A stretch of 64,000 bases of DNA from NCBI RefSeq assembly GCF_001540865.1, contig NC_033638.1:3566720-3630719 (forward strand), in the 5' to 3' direction. Source of the DNA: Ananas comosus. Lineage: Eukaryota > Streptophyta > Magnoliopsida > Poales > Bromeliaceae. Shown here piece by piece: positions 10,852-21,449 of the stretch. A model generated the notes under the pieces. It was not told the DNA's origin. It did no database searches and worked only from the letters and a program-made list of their open reading frames with translations. A program made the translations under genes and the position numbers. The stretch's first letter is position 1. Every line of letters begins with the position of its first letter.

Positions 10852-13085
10852 TGTCACACCCTGGGGTGGCCAATTTGGTCTGTTCGGGCACGCGAACAGA
10901 CGCCGAACGGACAGCACCTCCCTTATCCGCCCAAGGCTCCAACAACATGTATAATACAAGCAATTCAACAACATGAATGTAATTATACAAGGTTTGCACG
11001 AGGGCAAACAACAACAAATTCACACGTGAAAGCATCGAAACTAACTATACATTTATCCACATACATGTCATCTGATTACATTTGAATCAAACACAAGTAA
11101 ACCATTATTTACATTCATTCACATTTACATCATATTTGCTTTTAACCAAGATAACAGGTTTACATCGTTTTACATTACTAGTTCAACATACAAAAGTTGA
11201 AGATATACATAGGGTATGCCTATACTCCGAGGCCGCTATCTATGGTGCTAGCCCCTTGCCTCGATCCTCCGCCACCCCGCTCGCGCACGGATCTGCAGGG
11301 TTAGTGGTAATGAGAACTAGAACGAAGTTCCCAGTGGGTTCGGCCACCGATCGCGCCGACTCGCCTACTATGTCTATTCAGGCATATGTATTTCAAGAAA
11401 TATAGATAACAAACCATCTAATGCCACTAATACAATGCCTGCAGGAAAGTAGTCAGCAGATAGATAGATAATCCAATACATGATAATTATGCATGCATGT
11501 TCATGTCTCACTCTCTTTGGCCTCTTTACCCAATCATCCCGGGGTACACATGGTTCACCCCAAACTCACAATCCACACATCCCGTCTACCGGGGGAGGCA
11601 CATGGCTTTACCACCCGAGGGATCTTCGCCGGGCACTCTCCCGTGGTGTCTACACTCCGAAGTACACCGCTTGAGGAGGAGCTACCTCCCTGAAGCCGGA
11701 ACCAATGTGTGAGTACGATCCAATCCTCAATTTGAGGACGTAGCCAAACCTGTCTCAATCACAATATCTCAATGCCAATAATAGGTTACTACCATATCAT
11801 GCATACCACTATACCTAAATCACAATGGTCCTGATGTCACAATAAGCTAAACCTTGTTTAGTCATTTACATTCTCGGTGCCAATCTGGTCACTAATGTCA
11901 ATGTCACCTTTATTTACTATTGTCATAGTCCGTTCTCGCATTCACATACACATAGAGTTCTTTCATACATAGTTCACATGGTTCTTTATCAATTCACATA
12001 TTCTTTAAGCATCTAAATGCATTTCAACTAAGAACATATATCACACTACCCTACATGCATGAATGCTAATATCAATATGCTCCAAAAAGGCAACATAGAC
12101 ATAGAGAGAAATTCGGTGTTTCTGGACAGTACCCCCCACCTTTTGGTGATGCTAAGATGCAGTGGTTCAATTTCCGTGATTTTTAGACCTCTACGCCGCA
12201 AGCTGCGAGATCTATACCAATTTAGCCCGTTTCTTCAATTTCTCCGCACTCGCTCGTCGTATCGCCGAACCGAGCGTACCAACGCGTTCGTTGACCTACT
12301 AATTAGGTTAAAATGAGATCAAACCCAAGCTTCGACCTCAAAATTCTAAAACCCTAACTTTAGGTCCTTGTACATTCTTATCTTCCCCAAACTAGTCCTT
12401 ATACATGAATAACATGGGGGAAATCCTCCAATCATCTCCTAGAAGCATGCTAGAAGGAAAACAAACCCAAACCTAGCTTAAATCCATGGAACTCACCTTA
12501 GAGTCCAAAGCTTTCCTTGTACACTTGCACTCTTGCAAGCAACACCCTTGACTTGGTCTTCTTCTCCACCAAGATCCCTCCTCAAAGCCTCCTTGCTCCA
12601 AACTCTAGAGAGAGAGGAAGAGAGAAGAGAGGTTTTAGAGAGAGAGAATGTTCTCTTGTGTTGGGTATGAGAGAAATGAGCCCTAGCTCAAGCCTCAACC
12701 CATACTTAACTATTCACCATGCCATATTTACACTTAAGTCCCTCTCAAATCACTTATTCACATCAGCCCAAACTGGGCAGTTTTCGCATGCGGGGTCCGG
12801 ACCCTGAAGCTAAGGTCCGGACCCCGAGAGCAATACCACTCCCAGTTAGCCCGCGAAGGGCATTTTGCGCATACGGGGTCCGGACCCTAGAGGGTTCGGA
12901 CCCCGAGAGCATGATTTCTGGTACTTAGCCAAATTTTCACAGGTTTGCTCTCATGGGTCCATATACCCTATACAATGGCCCTAATGATCTTAGAACCCAT
13001 TGTAACTTATTCCAACTTGACCGACTCCGCATTCCGCTCGTTTCGACGGAACTCGGCACATTTCTCGGGGAAGTGATACGTTACA
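10852..13085 (-). mobile_element. 5' LTR of Tekay-type element B
   Basis: Minus-strand LTR of 2234 bp. It begins TGTAACGTATCAC at 13085 and ends CCCCAGGGTGTGACA at 10852, followed by the primer-binding site. It is homologous to the partial LTR at 1-2253 but differs at many positions, including the flanks of the CCGG palindromes. The ends obey the TG...CA rule. A target duplication cannot be tested because the partner LTR is missing. Confidence 0.88.
12775..12904 (-). repeat. Two 83-bp units each with a pair of GGTCCGGACC palindromes
   Basis: Perfect palindromes GGGTCCGGACCC lie at 12793-12804 and 12876-12887, and GGTCCGGACC at 12814-12823. A one-mismatch site is at 12892-12903. The two units both begin 'gggca' (12775 and 12858, 83 bp apart) and share flanks such as 'ccccgagagca'. 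The array is about 188 bp inside the LTR start. On the minus strand it reads tgctctcgggg...ccccgta, matching the array at 18003-18200 apart from the dyad bases. Confidence 0.9.
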
Positions 13086-13094
13086 TGAAGTTAG

Positions 13095-13391
13095 TTTGTT
13101 AAGGGACTTATTGTTTGAGATTCCATTTCTGGGAAAACTAATAATTCCATCTATGTTAATATACTATGATGTAATATTGCTATTGGTGGAATAAGAAATT
13201 GTTATTATAACAGTAAATTCAGATCCGTGAGAAGAAAATACGGTACTGTGAGATCATGTATGAACAATGGTATTATCAGTGTAGATTATATTAAATCTAC
13301 TAATAATCTAGCAAATCCATTAACTAAGGCCTTGAGAAAAGAAATGGTTTGGAGTACATTGAGGGGAATAGTGTTAAAGCCCACATCATGA
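13095..13391 (+). pseudogene. Ty1/copia RNase H C-terminal end (fragment)
   Basis: Plus-strand remnant of a copia pol gene. It reads NGIISVDYIKSTNNLANPLT, then KALRKEM, and ends LKPTS before a TGA at 13389-13391. This is the conserved tail of copia RNase H (family form GVISVDYVKS...DPLTKGL). Upstream the IPFLGK and 'YYD' stretch resembles the IPLWGK/HCD region but needs a one-base frame change near 13180. The rest of pol is absent, displaced by the Tekay LTR ending at 13085. Confidence 0.8.
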
Positions 13392-13670
13392 ACCATATAT
13401 GAGAATACCCAACCCATTGATAAGAGATTCTGAAAATTGGGTTTAATAAGAAAAAACGAATCATATAGTGGTCATAAAGAATGCACAATATATAGTTATA
13501 TATATGATCACATATTTACCTATATCTATGGTGTGAGTGCATTCATCTTATAATAAAAAGAGGGTTGAGTTATTACACTTTTAATGAAATCTGTGGCTCT
13601 TACAAGCAGAGTGTCAAGCACCCTTGACGGATTTCATCTATGTGAGCATGGAAGTGGGACTACTTCCTAT

Positions 13671-14526
13671 CTTAGTTAGTTAATTTGCGATTAAAACGCG
13701 AATGATATGCGAATTTTAAAAATTACATATTAAACGGTCCGTTCTGTATTTTCCGAAAAGTTCAAAAAAAAATGCGATTTCTTCCTAAAAAAAACTTGTT
13801 CGCGAATTATTCGCGATTCGCGAATGATTCGACCAAAAAAACGGTGCTCGCGTTCGCGGATTCACCGCCGAGGCTCGCATCGTCGCCGTGCTTGTGGTCA
13901 TTGCTGCGCTCGTCGTCGCGGATTCGTGGCCAAGGGTCGCGTCGTCGTCGCTCTCGTCGCCGAACTCGTCCGGGTTGTCCTCCTCCTCCTCCGCCGTCCT
14001 GGCCGGCACCGGGAGCAAGAGTCGCCGCGGCGGCGGATGCCTTCTCGCGCTGTCCGCGGAAAAATGTGGAAGAGAAACAGTAAAAAAAATCGGGGCTTTT
14101 GAGCAGACTTTTGTGCGCGGTCCACGAGGCCACTTTGTGGCCTCGTGGACCGCATGAGAGGGAGGTCATATANATATATAATTTTTTATTTATAAATTTA
14201 TAATTATTTATTAATATTTCTAAATACATAACTCTTATATATTATTAATATATATTTATTATAATTTTGCATATATTTAATTTATATAAAAAAGCATAAA
14301 AATAATATATATAGTATATTAATTATTATATATTTATTATATAGCCGAATTTTTGATTCCGAATTTTTAATTAGTAAACGTATAATATCCGTATAAATTA
14401 CGTATCCGAATAATTACCAAATCCGTTTTTTAGCCGGATTTTCAACGAATTTAAAAGTTAAAAGACGAATTTTATCCGAATTATACCTGTACCGAATTTT
14501 TGCCGAATCCAAATTAACTAACTATG
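13671..14526. mobile_element. Non-autonomous hAT-type element, 856 bp
   Basis: The element is bounded by an 8-bp direct repeat CTTCCTAT (13663-13670 and 14527-14534). It has terminal inverted repeats of 17 bp with one mismatch: CTTAGTTAGTTAATTTG on the left and, read inward from the right, CATAGTTAGTTAATTTG. An 8-bp target duplication with CA-type ends is the hAT pattern. Both ends carry many short attcg/cgaat motifs. No transposase is present. The interior (about 13850-14160) is GC-rich and looks like captured sequence; it ends in a strong hairpin. Confidence 0.85.
14117..14153. repeat. Perfect 17-bp-stem hairpin inside the hAT element
   Basis: GCGGTCCACGAGGCCAC, loop TTT, then its exact complement. 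A related hairpin occurs in the GC-rich elements at 52867-52895 and near 55797-55822, so the interior of this element shares origin with them. Confidence 0.95.
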
Positions 14527-14740
14527 CTTCCTATGAGAACATGCTTTTTCTCAAAGATGCTCATGAAAGCCAGGATTAGCACTAGGCCATACATGCTGCT
14601 AGTAAAGCTTATGTCAATACTTGGATAGTTATATATGAGCAATGACACTATTTTTCCTAAGCAGCCAAAGTCAAGTCTGAGACCATTTTTACTTTAGAGT
14701 AGAGGCTATTGTTCACTAAGTGAAGTGTCGCTAAATTCGA

Positions 14741-16164
14741 AATAGTTTAAATTTTGTTTGTAATAGCAATTCTCAAATAGCTAAGCGAAGAAGATAAGGA
14801 GGAGAAAAGAAGAAAAGTGGAATGAAAATAAAGAAAAAGAAGGCAAGGAAGAAGACATTTTCGGAAAAAACAGAGAAGAAGGCGTGAAAGAGATGTCGAG
14901 AAGTGTAGTGTCCCGCAAAATATTTAAATATTATTTTTTTAGAACCATTACAGTCTGTGATTTTGTCAACACGCCGAAAAGGTGTCTGGGTGAGTGGAAT
15001 TTGAATTAGACCTGAAATTGATGTCAAAATTAAATCCAAAGCGCCAACCAATTTCAGCTAATGCAACTTTACTAAAGTGTGCCTAAGACACGCTACATTT
15101 AGTCCCAACTACCCCAAATATTGTTGGCTGAGAAATCCTTTCAAAGTTTTGTCATTCTCTTCCTTGTCCCTATATTTATTTTCTTCTCCCTCTTTTTCTC
15201 TGCTATGAACTCCTTATGCAGGCGCCAAGTTGCAGCCAGCAGCATTGGAGCAACAACAATAGTATTTGGAGGAGATCCTCACAGCAATAGCAACAATTGA
15301 AGAATTGTAGGTTTCTCTCCCTTTTCTTCTTCTTTCTTCTTCTCCTTCACTAGTCCTTTTACCCCAATCTTTCTTATTCCTTGCATAGGAATCAAATTGC
15401 TGTTGCTGTTGCCAGCAAGCTGAGATTGCAGCGCAGCAACAACAGATGTTTGTTGGGGGAGCCTTGCAGGAGGACATTGTATGACTGGGCCTGATTGTTG
15501 ACCCCCTCATCTCCTCACCCTTTATGTTTTCACCAATTTCTCAGTTGCATCCAGAGAAGAAGCTTCTAACTGAGCCATACCTTCAGCTGCAGCAACAAGA
15601 CTACCAGCAACCTTGTTGCAGCTTGGCAGCAAGACAAGTAGGAAGAGGGAAGCAATTGGATGATCCTCTGAAGCTCCAATTTCAAAATTGAGCACTTGTG
15701 TTGTGTGGGGAAGTTGTGAACTAGCTTGCACCTTCCTTGAGCTAGAATTGCAGGTTATAACTCTAATTTTAAAGTCAATCATAGATGGTGCACATGTTGA
15801 ATTGTTAGATTGAATTGAATCGATTTCGGATTTTGATAAAATCCGTTTGAATTTCTTCTAGGAGCGAAGCTTTGGAAGAGTTGGGAGTGATCTTGACTTT
15901 ATCCTCTAGTGGTTAGAGTGTTGTTTGGATAAATTAAGAGGTAAGATGAGTGAGAATTTCAGTTTTCATTGAGGTCATAAATCAAAAAATAGTTTTTACG
16001 TTGAAGCTGAATTCTTGACCTCTATTTCTTAATGTTATTGGAATTTGGCGGTGAATTGTGAATTTTTATTGTAGTCTAGAAATCAAAGATTACTCATGGA
16101 TTGCCCTCTATTCTCATTTTGTCCTAGATTTTCTTGCGGATCAAGGAATTTGCAGCATCAAGGT
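14741..16164. other. Unassigned repeat-like DNA
   Basis: No supported gene. About 15220-15500 and 15540-15620 are rich in CAG/CAA-type codons (agcaacaac), which gives short glutamine- or cysteine-rich frames but no recognisable protein. A CT-rich tract lies at 15310-15350. It resembles the leader or LTR of an old retroelement, but no ends or domains were identified. Confidence 0.4.
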
Positions 16165-17832
16165 TGTTAGATGTATGCCTTAGAAGCCAACTAGGCTGAC
16201 ACATGTATTCTTTATAGGACATAAATTTGTATTTGATTTTAAAATATTATGAATAAATTTGGGTTCTTATTTTCATTCATGTTGTGTATGTGTCCATGAG
16301 TCGTCCAAGAAATTAATAAGATGATGACATATATTCTCAAGAGTTGAGAATTTGAGACATGTGTCATTGGTGGTTAATTCCTAAATGCTCTTGATCGATG
16401 GATCATCACGGGGACGGTGATTGATCCGGTAAGATTAGTGCATGGGTCGCTACCCTTTTTGGATAGACGATCTCGAGTCGACAGTGTGGGGACACTGAAG
16501 CGAATATGTAGGTGGTTGTTAGAAAATAAGGGACCGAGCGTGACCAATGCGAGAAGTCACTTGGATGTCTACTTACTCGTCAGTGACTTACTCAATGTTG
16601 CAGTAGTGTGAATGGTCCTTTGACCTGCAGTGCATCGGTTATTCACAATGAGGTTACTGTAGTTTGATTGTACATATACTTGGTCTCTAGCTATTCGGGT
16701 TATTGCGGTGTATGTTGGCCGCAGTAGGTTTATTGTAGGAATAGGGTGTGCACTTATATGGAATCTATCTCCCTTGATAGATAGGGGCAATAGTCCTATG
16801 TTATTTATGAGACCGAGTTTAGAAGACCTTGGCCAGGGCAGAGTTAATACCGAAAAAGAGTTTTCGATATTAGAAACTCAAGTCAAATAAATTTGACATA
16901 TGACAGATGATATGGTTTGACGAGTTATTCCATGACCTCCGCCTAGTCGGGATTCATGATAGAAGGACTGTATCACATGGTAACTGCACCAAGAGATTCA
17001 GTATTTCATTCTACTGACATACCACTACATGCTGCTAGATGTCATTGGTGGATAGTGAGACTCGTGAGAATTATCTAGATGATCGATAATTCTCATTGGG
17101 TTGAATTGGAATTATTTCGATCCACCGAAAGGAGTTTCAGTGATATTGTTGAAGTGATCAAAATATATCTCACTACCAGATAGAATAGAACCTATGGGGT
17201 CACACACATAAGAGGTTCTGACTGATCGGATAGTTAGATCGCGATTTTTGAGTCGCCGGAGGACATAATTGTCAATATGTTGCTAATTGGAGTAATTTGT
17301 AATTATTACAAATTAATAGTATTAAAGTGTAAATATTACAAGAGAGAACTTACTAATAGTTAGTAAATTATGAGAGGATTTATGTGCAAATATTGTATTA
17401 TTAATTTGATAGGATCAAATTAAGATAAAGTTCAAGTCGAATCAAATTAGGATTTGATCGATCTAACCAATTAAGAAAAGAATAAATTTAAATCTAGATT
17501 TGTANAATTAAGTGAAACAGGAATGTGTAACATTGTATAGCATTACTCAGCACACTCCCCCACCAGAAATTAAGAGGAGAAAAAGATACTGGAGTGGTAT
17601 CAAATTAGGATTTGATCGATCTAACCAATTAAGAAAAGAATAAATTTAAATCTAGATTTGTACTTATCCTTAATGGTCATTATATTATTAAAAAGAGGAT
17701 TATATCCCTCTATATAATATATGGGAGTTTTTAGAAAACCCTAGTCGTCATCTCTCTTCTCTTCTCTCTGATTATGTTTTGGTACTCAAATTACCATCAA
17801 CATCTGTTCGAAATAGTTGGAATGACGTTATT
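16165..17832 (+). mobile_element. Probable copia-type LTR or non-autonomous retroelement part
   Basis: It begins TGTTAGATGTATGCCTTAG, the form seen at the start of several plant copia LTRs. Near its end it has a TATATAAT box (about 17720-17730) followed by 'gggagtttttagaaaaccctag' and CT-rich leader-like sequence, as in a U3-R boundary. No protein domains are present. The right part is interrupted by the plus-strand Tekay LTR at 17833. The family is inferred from the start sequence only. Confidence 0.45.
17441..17662. repeat. 64-bp exact direct repeat around an undetermined base
   Basis: Positions 17441-17504 and 17599-17662 are identical over 64 bases. A single N at 17505 follows the first copy at once. 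The 94 bases between the copies look inserted. This pattern fits an assembly join rather than a biological duplication. Confidence 0.9.
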
Positions 17833-19017
17833 TGTAAGGAAGTAAATTCTCGAAAAACGAGAGTTGAACTTCGATTGGAATCAACTGATTGTCGGTTAGG
17901 TATGCTTCAAAAAGGCCGAAGGCGTCGAAATACAAGAAGTGCATTGTGGACGGCCTCGGAGGGCAAGTTGTGTAAACCTGCACAATTGCAGATTTTGCTC
18001 TCGGGGACCGATCCTTGGTGGGAGGGACCGGTTCCCGTAAGCATTGTGAGTGGCAGAAAAATGCTACGCACAAAAGTTGCTATCGGGGTCCGGTCTCTCA
18101 GGGGAAGGGGACAGGCCTCCCTATGCGTAAAATGGGTAGGGTGGCACTGCTCGCAAAGTTTGCTCTCGGGGACCGGTCCCCCTAGGGACAGACCGATCCC
18201 CGTACCCGAAAATGCCCAGGGCTGGGCTGTGCATAACTTGCAAAGTTGAGGGGGGTTTTGGGTAATTGTGCATGTGTGGGGTTAAGTGGAGGGTAGCCTT
18301 TCTCTCTTCTCTCACTTTCCCTCAAACCAAACCTAAACCTAAGCCCTCCTTCTCTCTAAGCTCTCTTCCTCTCTCTCTAGAAGGTGAAGGAGGAGGAGTT
18401 GGTGGAGATTAAGATCAAGAGGAGGTTCTTCTTCTTCTTCTTCTTCCCCCTTGGCTAGGAGCAAGCTTGTAGAGGTAAGCTTCTAAGCTCAACCATGGTA
18501 GATCTCTAGGGTTTACATTTTATACTCTAGAAATGATTTGGTTGGAACTCTAGCATGCCTAATAGATACTTAATGCATGAGTTTGGAGATTTAGAGATGG
18601 ATTCTTGCACGATTGCAAGCTAGGGCTCCAAAATGGGGTTTTGCTTTGTGGTAGGGTTTGATCCAAATTGATCATGTATTAACCTAATTGATAGGCTTTC
18701 TGACACGTTGGCGAAGACGGTTCGGCAATCCGTCGAGCTCGTGCAAAGTTATTGGCAAAAAGAACCTTTCGAGCTTCGTTTCCGCCTGGGAGGCCGAGAC
18801 GACGTCATAAAATCGCCAAAGCGCATTCCTAGAGTTGTGACAACGCCAGAAGGTGGGTGGTGTCATCCCGAAGCAACCAGGCTCCTCTTTATGTCTTAAT
18901 GCATTGTAATCTTGCATCTCTTACATATATGCATTGTAGGATAAATGTGCATTGCCATTTCCTTATGCTTTCCTAGATGATATCATAGTGTGAGTTGAAT
19001 GCTTGAGTATAGATTGT
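17833..19017 (+). mobile_element. Truncated Tekay-type LTR (5' part), plus strand
   Basis: It begins TGTAAGGAAGTAAATTCTCG, closely like the LTR start at 43927. It follows the same order of landmarks as the reversed LTR at 10852-13085: the palindrome array, a CT-rich stretch, a 'gagcaag...ttgtagaggtaagcttc' region, the 'agcatgc' and 'gtttgatc' segments, and a 'gtggggtactgt'-like block (ggtgggtggtgtcatcc near 18850). It stops at the inverted-repeat half at 19018; the 3' portion of the LTR is missing. Confidence 0.75.
18003..18200 (+). repeat. Three-unit array of paired GGACCGGTCC dyads
   Basis: CCGG-type centres lie near 18009, 18029, 18091, 18112, 18174 and 18194. Each pair is 20-21 bp apart, and pair starts are 82 and 83 bp apart. 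The best site is GGGGACCGGTCCCC at 18168-18181; others are one or two bases off perfect. Shared flanks are tgctctcgggg and ccccgta. The first centre is 176 bp from the LTR start. Confidence 0.85.
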
Positions 19018-19088
19018 CAATTCCAAAGCTCTATCATCAAAAATAATTTATGAGTACAAAAAGCTCTATACTCATAAGAGTATAGTAG
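19018..19088. mobile_element. Half of a TIR element (MITE end)
   Basis: This 71-bp segment matches the right end of the element at 19174-19702 (both contain 'agctctatcatcaaaa', 'ttatgagtac' and end 'cataagagtatagtag'). Its partner end is missing, and the segment abuts the truncated LTR. Confidence 0.7.
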
Positions 19089-19173
19089 CCCTACTCTCTC
19101 TCTATATATATGGTATAAATTATACACTTTCAATTACATATATTATAGAGATAGTTCACCTACGAGGCTAAGG

Positions 19174-19702
19174 CTACTATACTCTTATGAGTATAGAGCA
19201 CTTCGTACTCATAAATTATTTTCAATGATGGAGCTTCCGAATCGATGATCCTCTCTGTTACATATGATTTAGAGTATTTGAAACTTCTAGAAAATAAATT
19301 TCGTAATTTTTTGAAATCATAAGAAAGTTCATCAAGCGGGTATAAAATGAATGGTCAAAATAGAATGATGTCTTGAAAATGGATGATCGGATCCTTCAAT
19401 TTAAGATCGGAGTTATTGATCTTTATCTATACAGTGAATAGAATTTTCTATCAAAAATTCAACTGATTTCGATTTTTTTACAACGTTAAACTAGCAAATA
19501 TTCCATACCGGCCGTTAAAAATTGTCAATTTTGTGACCTTTTGATCATAAGGTAAATGATGTCGAAAAATTACAAAATTTGATTTCTAGACATTTTAAAT
19601 GCTCTAGATAACGTTTAACGGTATGGATCGTCGATTCGGAAGCTCTATCATCAAAAACAACTTATGAGTACGAGGGCGATCGTACTCATAAGAGTATAGT
19701 AG
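19174..19702. mobile_element. MITE with about 75-bp terminal inverted repeats
   Basis: The left end (ctactatactcttatgag...gagcttccgaatcgatgatcc) is the inverse of the right end (ggatcgtcgattcggaagctc...cataagagtatagtag) over about 75 bp. It has no coding capacity. The subterminal 'ggtaaatgatgtcgaaaaatt' stretch is shared with 29580-29640, so the same family occurs there. Confidence 0.8.
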
Positions 19703-21449
19703 TCGGACTCCACCTACAATATTATTAATAAAGAATGGTGTTTACTATCTTCCGAAGGGTTAGCAAGTTGTCAGTAAATATTATTCATTAGGAGCATTGG
19801 CTGAATTCTCTGTCTATATATAGTGTATTTATAAAATTAAAAATTTGAAACTCTATTCCTCCCATGGTTCTCCTCTAATTAGGAACTCTATGAAGCTTGG
19901 GATAAATAAGGAGAGGAGAACACATTTAAAATTAACAGTGAAGCTAAACTTCATAACTATCAAATGTTGAACTAAACAAAAACAATCAAATTTGAACTTA
20001 GAGGTTTAAAAAGGAAGTGGAGGGAAGACAAAATTTCCATTTCCTTCTAAAATTTGATTATCTAAAACTAATTTGTCCAAAAGTTTGTTAATAATTTATA
20101 AATACTGCAAAATAAGAATTTTGAAATATTAAAATTGCGAAATGAGTAGCCGTCAGTGATTGTTATCCGAAGCACTATCGAGCAGGTTGAAGATTCTACC
20201 CACTCTTCCCTCCCAGGAGAGGAAAAAAAAAAAAAAAAAAAAAAACTAGTACCCATATAATACAATCTCAATTGACTAGCTTATAGTTTAGCCTATTTGT
20301 GTTTAATATATCAGTATTTCCCGTTTAATTGTTAATACATTAAAACATCTGTTATGTGCATGTTGATTCATTAATACATTAGTGCATTCCTGTTAGATCA
20401 TTAGCACTAACCATAATGCCGTAGCAGGATGCTAGTCTACTTGCCAACGATCACCCCCTCCGCCCTAGTGATCTGTCCTGATACGCTTTATTGGATCCTT
20501 GACGCTACTCATGATTTTAAAAAGCTGAGCTAATGAAAGGTATAGATACAGCACCCACGAGTCTTAATTGGGACTTTACTCACCCTAGCCTCCACCACGT
20601 AGGGAGGATGCTAGCTTACTTCTTTACAATACCTAATTCAACTTTTGAAAATGAAGGGAAGCATCTGCATTTCTCATTCATTGTGCTGCAGATGTATATG
20701 AGTACATACACTGTCAGAAACTCAGCTCAAAACTCAGCACTAGGACACACCGAACGAACTCAAGAGGATACAATAGTTAGGAAACATAGCAGGTAATAAT
20801 TAATGCTTCCTGGATTACACTGCACAATTTGAAACGGATTACTCAGAAAGTTTTCATTTTATTAACTGATAACTTGTTTGATTTATATGGGCTCTCTTTT
20901 CACCTCTTTGATTGAAGAATTTTGTAATCCAATAGCATTCAATCATTTCATAGAATGTTCTTTAAGCCCACTAGAAATTCTTTAAATTTAACGGAATTTT
21001 GATGAAATTTTTTATAATAATTTAGAAATCAAAAGGGATACATAAGACTAAATCGTAAAATAAAAATTTTAAAGTTTAGGTACTCACTTCATCACATGCT
21101 AATTAAGGTGGTCCATACATTTTTTTACTCCAAAAAGCTTGAGCTTCCAACCGCTAGTACTGTTTATAAGCGATCACTTTGATAAACACATATGATAAGT
21201 TCAACTCTACATTTTTACATGGAAAAAAAAAAAAAAAAAAAAAAAAAGAAGAGCTTCCAAATGCTAATACTGTTCATAAGCAGCAGACACTTCGATATTG
21301 AGTTGGTACTATTACAGAAGATACAAAATAAGCACATGGAAAGTAGAGCATTACCTTACAATAACACAAAAATAAAAATAATCACATAGACAGAGGGCAC
21401 AGTGAAAATGACTCTGGTATCTCACAAGCAAAAGTAAACCTGAAGACTT
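19703..21449. other. Intergenic DNA downstream of the GPX gene
   Basis: No supported gene. It contains A-runs at 20223-20244 and 21222-21247 and AT-rich unique-looking sequence. Part of 21000-21449 should be the GPX 3' untranslated region, but I could not fix a polyadenylation signal. The stretch 20400-20790 is less AT-rich and has a short open frame (20533-20796) with no recognisable product. Confidence 0.5.

Larger units (their letters stand above)
13392..14740 (+). mobile_element. Non-coding 3' part of the copia element, split by a hAT insertion
   Basis: The sequence after the pol stop continues to about 13670 and resumes at 14527, joined seamlessly by the duplicated CTTCCTAT. It contains short phrases typical of the region between copia pol and the 3' LTR (tgaagtg near 14720, 'gatttcatctatgtgagcatg' near 13630). 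The outer limit at about 14740 is a guess; no LTR pair was found. Confidence 0.55.

Noticed and set aside
15214..15510. Minus-strand frame with Cys- and Gln-rich runs
   Set aside because: The translation reflects CAG/CAA repeats (instability of simple sequence); no family resemblance and no gene context.
20221..21247. Poly-A runs as tails of a processed retrogene or LINE/SINE
   Set aside because: No reading frame, RT domain, tRNA-like promoter boxes or flanking target duplication was found beside the A-runs at 20223-20244 and 21222-21247.
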